DNA from: Devosia sp.
Lineage (GTDB): Bacteria; Pseudomonadota; Alphaproteobacteria; Rhizobiales; Devosiaceae
Reading direction: 5' to 3'
NCBI GenBank assembly: GCA_016713105.1
Contig: JADJPS010000006.1
Coordinates: forward strand, 1 to 64,000
Length of the DNA: 64,000 nucleotides
A program made the translations under genes and the position numbers. The notes beneath the pieces were generated by a model. That model had not been told where the DNA came from and ran no database searches. It saw only the letters and a list, made by a program, of their open reading frames with translations. The first letter of the stretch is position 1, and each line of letters starts with the position of its first letter. Positions 62,227 to 64,000 of the stretch are shown one piece after another.

Positions 62227-63885
62227 ATGAACCTGTACCTGCTGCTGCTGCACCTGGGTGGTGCCATCGCGCTGCTGCTGTTTGCCGTCCGCATGGTACG
62301 AACGGGTGTCGAACGGAGCCAGGAGCCGGCGCTGCGCCGGTTGTTGCGGGACAGCAAGGGCGGACGGCTGAGAGCGGCGGGGGTCGGCGCGGGCGTGGCG
62401 GTGCTGCTGCAGAGCTCGACGGCGGTCGGGGTGCTGGCGCAGGGCTTTGCCACCACCGGCGCGCTGAGCCTCGAAACCGGACTTGCCCTGATGCTGGGCG
62501 CCTACCTGGGCTCGGCCCTGGTCGTGCTGGTGCTGTCCTTCGATCTCGGCCTGCTGGTGCCGGTGCTGCTGATCCTCGGCGCGCTGTTGTTCCTCAAGGG
62601 CAGCGCCCGCGAACACCGGCAGCTGGGGCGGATCCTGATCGGCGTGGCGCTGACGCTGATCTCGCTCGAGATGATCGGCGAGGCGACCGAGCCGCTGCGG
62701 GATGCCGGCGCCCTGCCGCAGATCGTCGCCTACCTCGCCGGCGACTTCGTTTCCGCTTTCCTCATCGGTGCTGCCTTCACCTGGCTGGTGCATTCGAGCG
62801 TCGGTTCGACGCTGCTGATCGTCACCCTGTGCGCGCGCGGGCTAGTGCCGCTCGAACTGGGCGTCTCGCTGATGCTGGGCGCCAACCTGGGCGGAACGCT
62901 CACCGCCTTCGGGCTCAGCCGGTTCGGCAGCCCGGCGGCGCGACGGCTCGCCGTCGGCCAGATCGGCTTTCGCGGGCTGGCCGCATTGCTGGCGCTGCTG
63001 GCGTTCCATCTGCTGCAGCTCGAGGCCATGGTCCCCGGACATGCCGTCGGCCTGCAGGTGATCGGCCTGCATGTCGGGTTCAACCTAGTCGTGCTGCTGG
63101 TCGGGCTGCCGCTCTGCGGCGCCGCCGCGCGCTGGCTCGAGCGCTTCGTCAAGGGGGCGCCGGTCGATGCTCTGAACCCGTTGCCCGAGGCGCCGAGCTG
63201 CCTCGATCAGGCGGTGGTCGGCGTACCGGCTCTGGCCCTCGCCAGCGCCACGCGCGAGTTGCTGCGCATGGCCGAGATCATCGAGCGCATGCTGCAGCCC
63301 CTGATGGAGCTCTACGAGACCGGCGATGTCGACAAGATCCGCCAGGCCCGCCGGCTCGAAGCGGCGGTCGACCAGGCGCAGTCCGAGATCAAGCTCTATC
63401 TCGCCAAGATCGACTACACGCGGGAGGACGAGGCGCAGCGCGTGCAGGAACTGTCGAGCTTTGCCATCAACCTCGAATATGTCGGCGATGCCATCACCAA
63501 GACGCTGCTGAAGCTCGCCGAGACGCGGCGCGACCAGAAGCTCAGTTTTTCTCCGGAAGGCTGGCGCGAACTCAATGAGCTGCATCACCGGGTGATGACC
63601 AACATGCAGCTGGCGCTCAACGTGCTGGTGTCGAAGGACCGCGAGTCGGCCCGGCAGCTGCTGGCCGAAAAGGACGCGATGCGGTCGGCGGAACGGGAGA
63701 GCTACCGGCAGCACCTGGGCCGCCTGCGGACCGGCGCGGCGCAGAGCATCGAAACCAGCAACATCCACCTCGAGACGGTGCGGGCTCTCAAGACGATCAA
63801 CTCCCTGTTCGCCAGCGTCGCCTATCCGATCCTGTCGGAGACCGGCGACCTGCTCGACAGCCGGCTGGCCAAGGACCCGGGCTGA
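62227..63885 (+). CDS. Na+/phosphate cotransporter family protein with PhoU-like tail
   Basis: This 552-residue protein has two Na/Pi-cotransporter repeats with the QSST motif in both or near-equivalents (VAVLLQSSTAVGVLAQGF; FTWLVHSSVGSTLLIVTL), several membrane helices, and after about residue 330 a PhoU-like helical domain (TRELLRMAEIIERMLQPLME and LSSFAINLEYVGDAITKTLL). Such proteins import phosphate with sodium or act in phosphate homeostasis. It stands alone after the sugar operon. Confidence 0.86.
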   Translation: MNLYLLLLHLGGAIALLLFAVRMVRTGVERSQEPALRRLLRDSKGGRLRAAGVGAGVAVLLQSSTAVGVLAQGFATTGALSLETGLALMLGAYLGSALVVLVLSFDLGLLVPVLLILGALLFLKGSAREHRQLGRILIGVALTLISLEMIGEATEPLRDAGALPQIVAYLAGDFVSAFLIGAAFTWLVHSSVGSTLLIVTLCARGLVPLELGVSLMLGANLGGTLTAFGLSRFGSPAARRLAVGQIGFRGLAALLALLAFHLLQLEAMVPGHAVGLQVIGLHVGFNLVVLLVGLPLCGAAARWLERFVKGAPVDALNPLPEAPSCLDQAVVGVPALALASATRELLRMAEIIERMLQPLMELYETGDVDKIRQARRLEAAVDQAQSEIKLYLAKIDYTREDEAQRVQELSSFAINLEYVGDAITKTLLKLAETRRDQKLSFSPEGWRELNELHHRVMTNMQLALNVLVSKDRESARQLLAEKDAMRSAERESYRQHLGRLRTGAAQSIETSNIHLETVRALKTINSLFASVAYPILSETGDLLDSRLAKDPG

Positions 63886-63904
63886 GGGCACCCGCGTTCG
63901 GCTC

Positions 63905-64000
63905 CTAGCGCAGTGCCCTCAGGGCATTGAGGATCACCGCCACGTCGATCGCCTCCTGCACCATGGCGCCAGCCACCGGGGTGATCAGCCCGAACGCGGC
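63905..64000 (-). CDS. C-terminal end of a metal-transporting P-type ATPase
   Basis: Only the last 31 codons are in the window: FGLITPVAGAMVQEAIDVAV then ILNALRALR and a stop at 63905. This is the final pair of helices of a heavy-metal (P1B) ATPase, in which GP-AGA--QE-VDV-VILNALR is highly conserved. The metal cannot be inferred. Confidence 0.75.
   Translation of the reverse strand, partial: AAFGLITPVAGAMVQEAIDVAVILNALRALR

Noticed and set aside
1..64000. CRISPR arrays
   Set aside because: No series of regularly spaced identical repeats is present; the only tandem repeat is the two-unit coding repeat at 44831-45441.
1..64000. tRNA genes and rRNA
   Set aside because: I saw no cloverleaf with GTTCGAATC-like T arms or rRNA sequence; the only structural RNA recognised is RNase P RNA.

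Overview
The window reads as chromosome of a G+C-rich alphaproteobacterium, most likely Hyphomicrobiales and possibly near Devosia/Pelagibacterium. This is inferred from the gene set and style: a long FtsZ with an extended C-terminal tail, a DUF2336 protein, an ArsR-methyltransferase fused regulator in front of metF, an L-rhamnonate pathway cluster, and a GTTC-N7-GTTC (alphaproteobacterial type) LexA box. No 16S or other definitive marker is present.

Layout. 1-2.98 kb is an accessory patch: the start of an unidentified gene, a frameshifted MT-A70 DNA methyltransferase behind an SOS box, an IS30-family insertion sequence flanked by REP palindromes, and a MazEF-type toxin-antitoxin pair caught between argG and a second, degraded copy of the argG 3' end. 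3-11 kb holds argG, a tam-like methyltransferase, a berberine-bridge-type FAD oxidase, an alpha/beta hydrolase, small secreted and host-attachment family proteins, and rarD. 10-13.5 kb is a divergent oxyR/katG peroxide-defence pair. 13.6-18.6 kb has a DUF2336 protein, the ArsR-methyltransferase/metF operon with a perfect palindromic operator, and a TerB-DnaJ protein. 18.6-19.0 kb encodes RNase P RNA.

19.1-37.0 kb is the division and cell-wall (dcw) cluster: rsmH, ftsL, ftsI, murE, murF, mraY, ftsW, murG, murC, murB, ddl, ftsQ, ftsA, ftsZ, lpxC, followed by bamD, recN and ligA. It has three oddities: murF and mraY are joined by a deletion that removes the end of one and the start of the other, murD is missing from its usual place between mraY and ftsW, and mraZ is missing ahead of rsmH. 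41.9-47.7 kb is a cluster of secreted proteins, into which an autotransporter locus has apparently been inserted between 60-bp direct repeats; the autotransporter carries an A+T-rich, tandemly repeated coiled-coil segment. 47.8-50.4 kb has an Old Yellow Enzyme homologue and a sorbosone/glucose dehydrogenase-like protein, then a stretch of gene remnants.

51-62 kb is a divergent sugar locus, probably L-rhamnose uptake and non-phosphorylative oxidation: aldo-keto reductase plus ABC transporter leftward; aldolase, dehydratase, lactonase, GntR regulator, mutarotase and rhamnonate dehydratase rightward, around a shared GntR-like operator. The window ends with a Na/phosphate cotransporter and the tail of a metal P-type ATPase.

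A caution applies to the whole window: at least ten genes carry single-base frameshifts, many of them explained by loss of one base from a short G, C or T run. Some or all of the broken genes may therefore be sequencing or assembly errors, not true pseudogenes.
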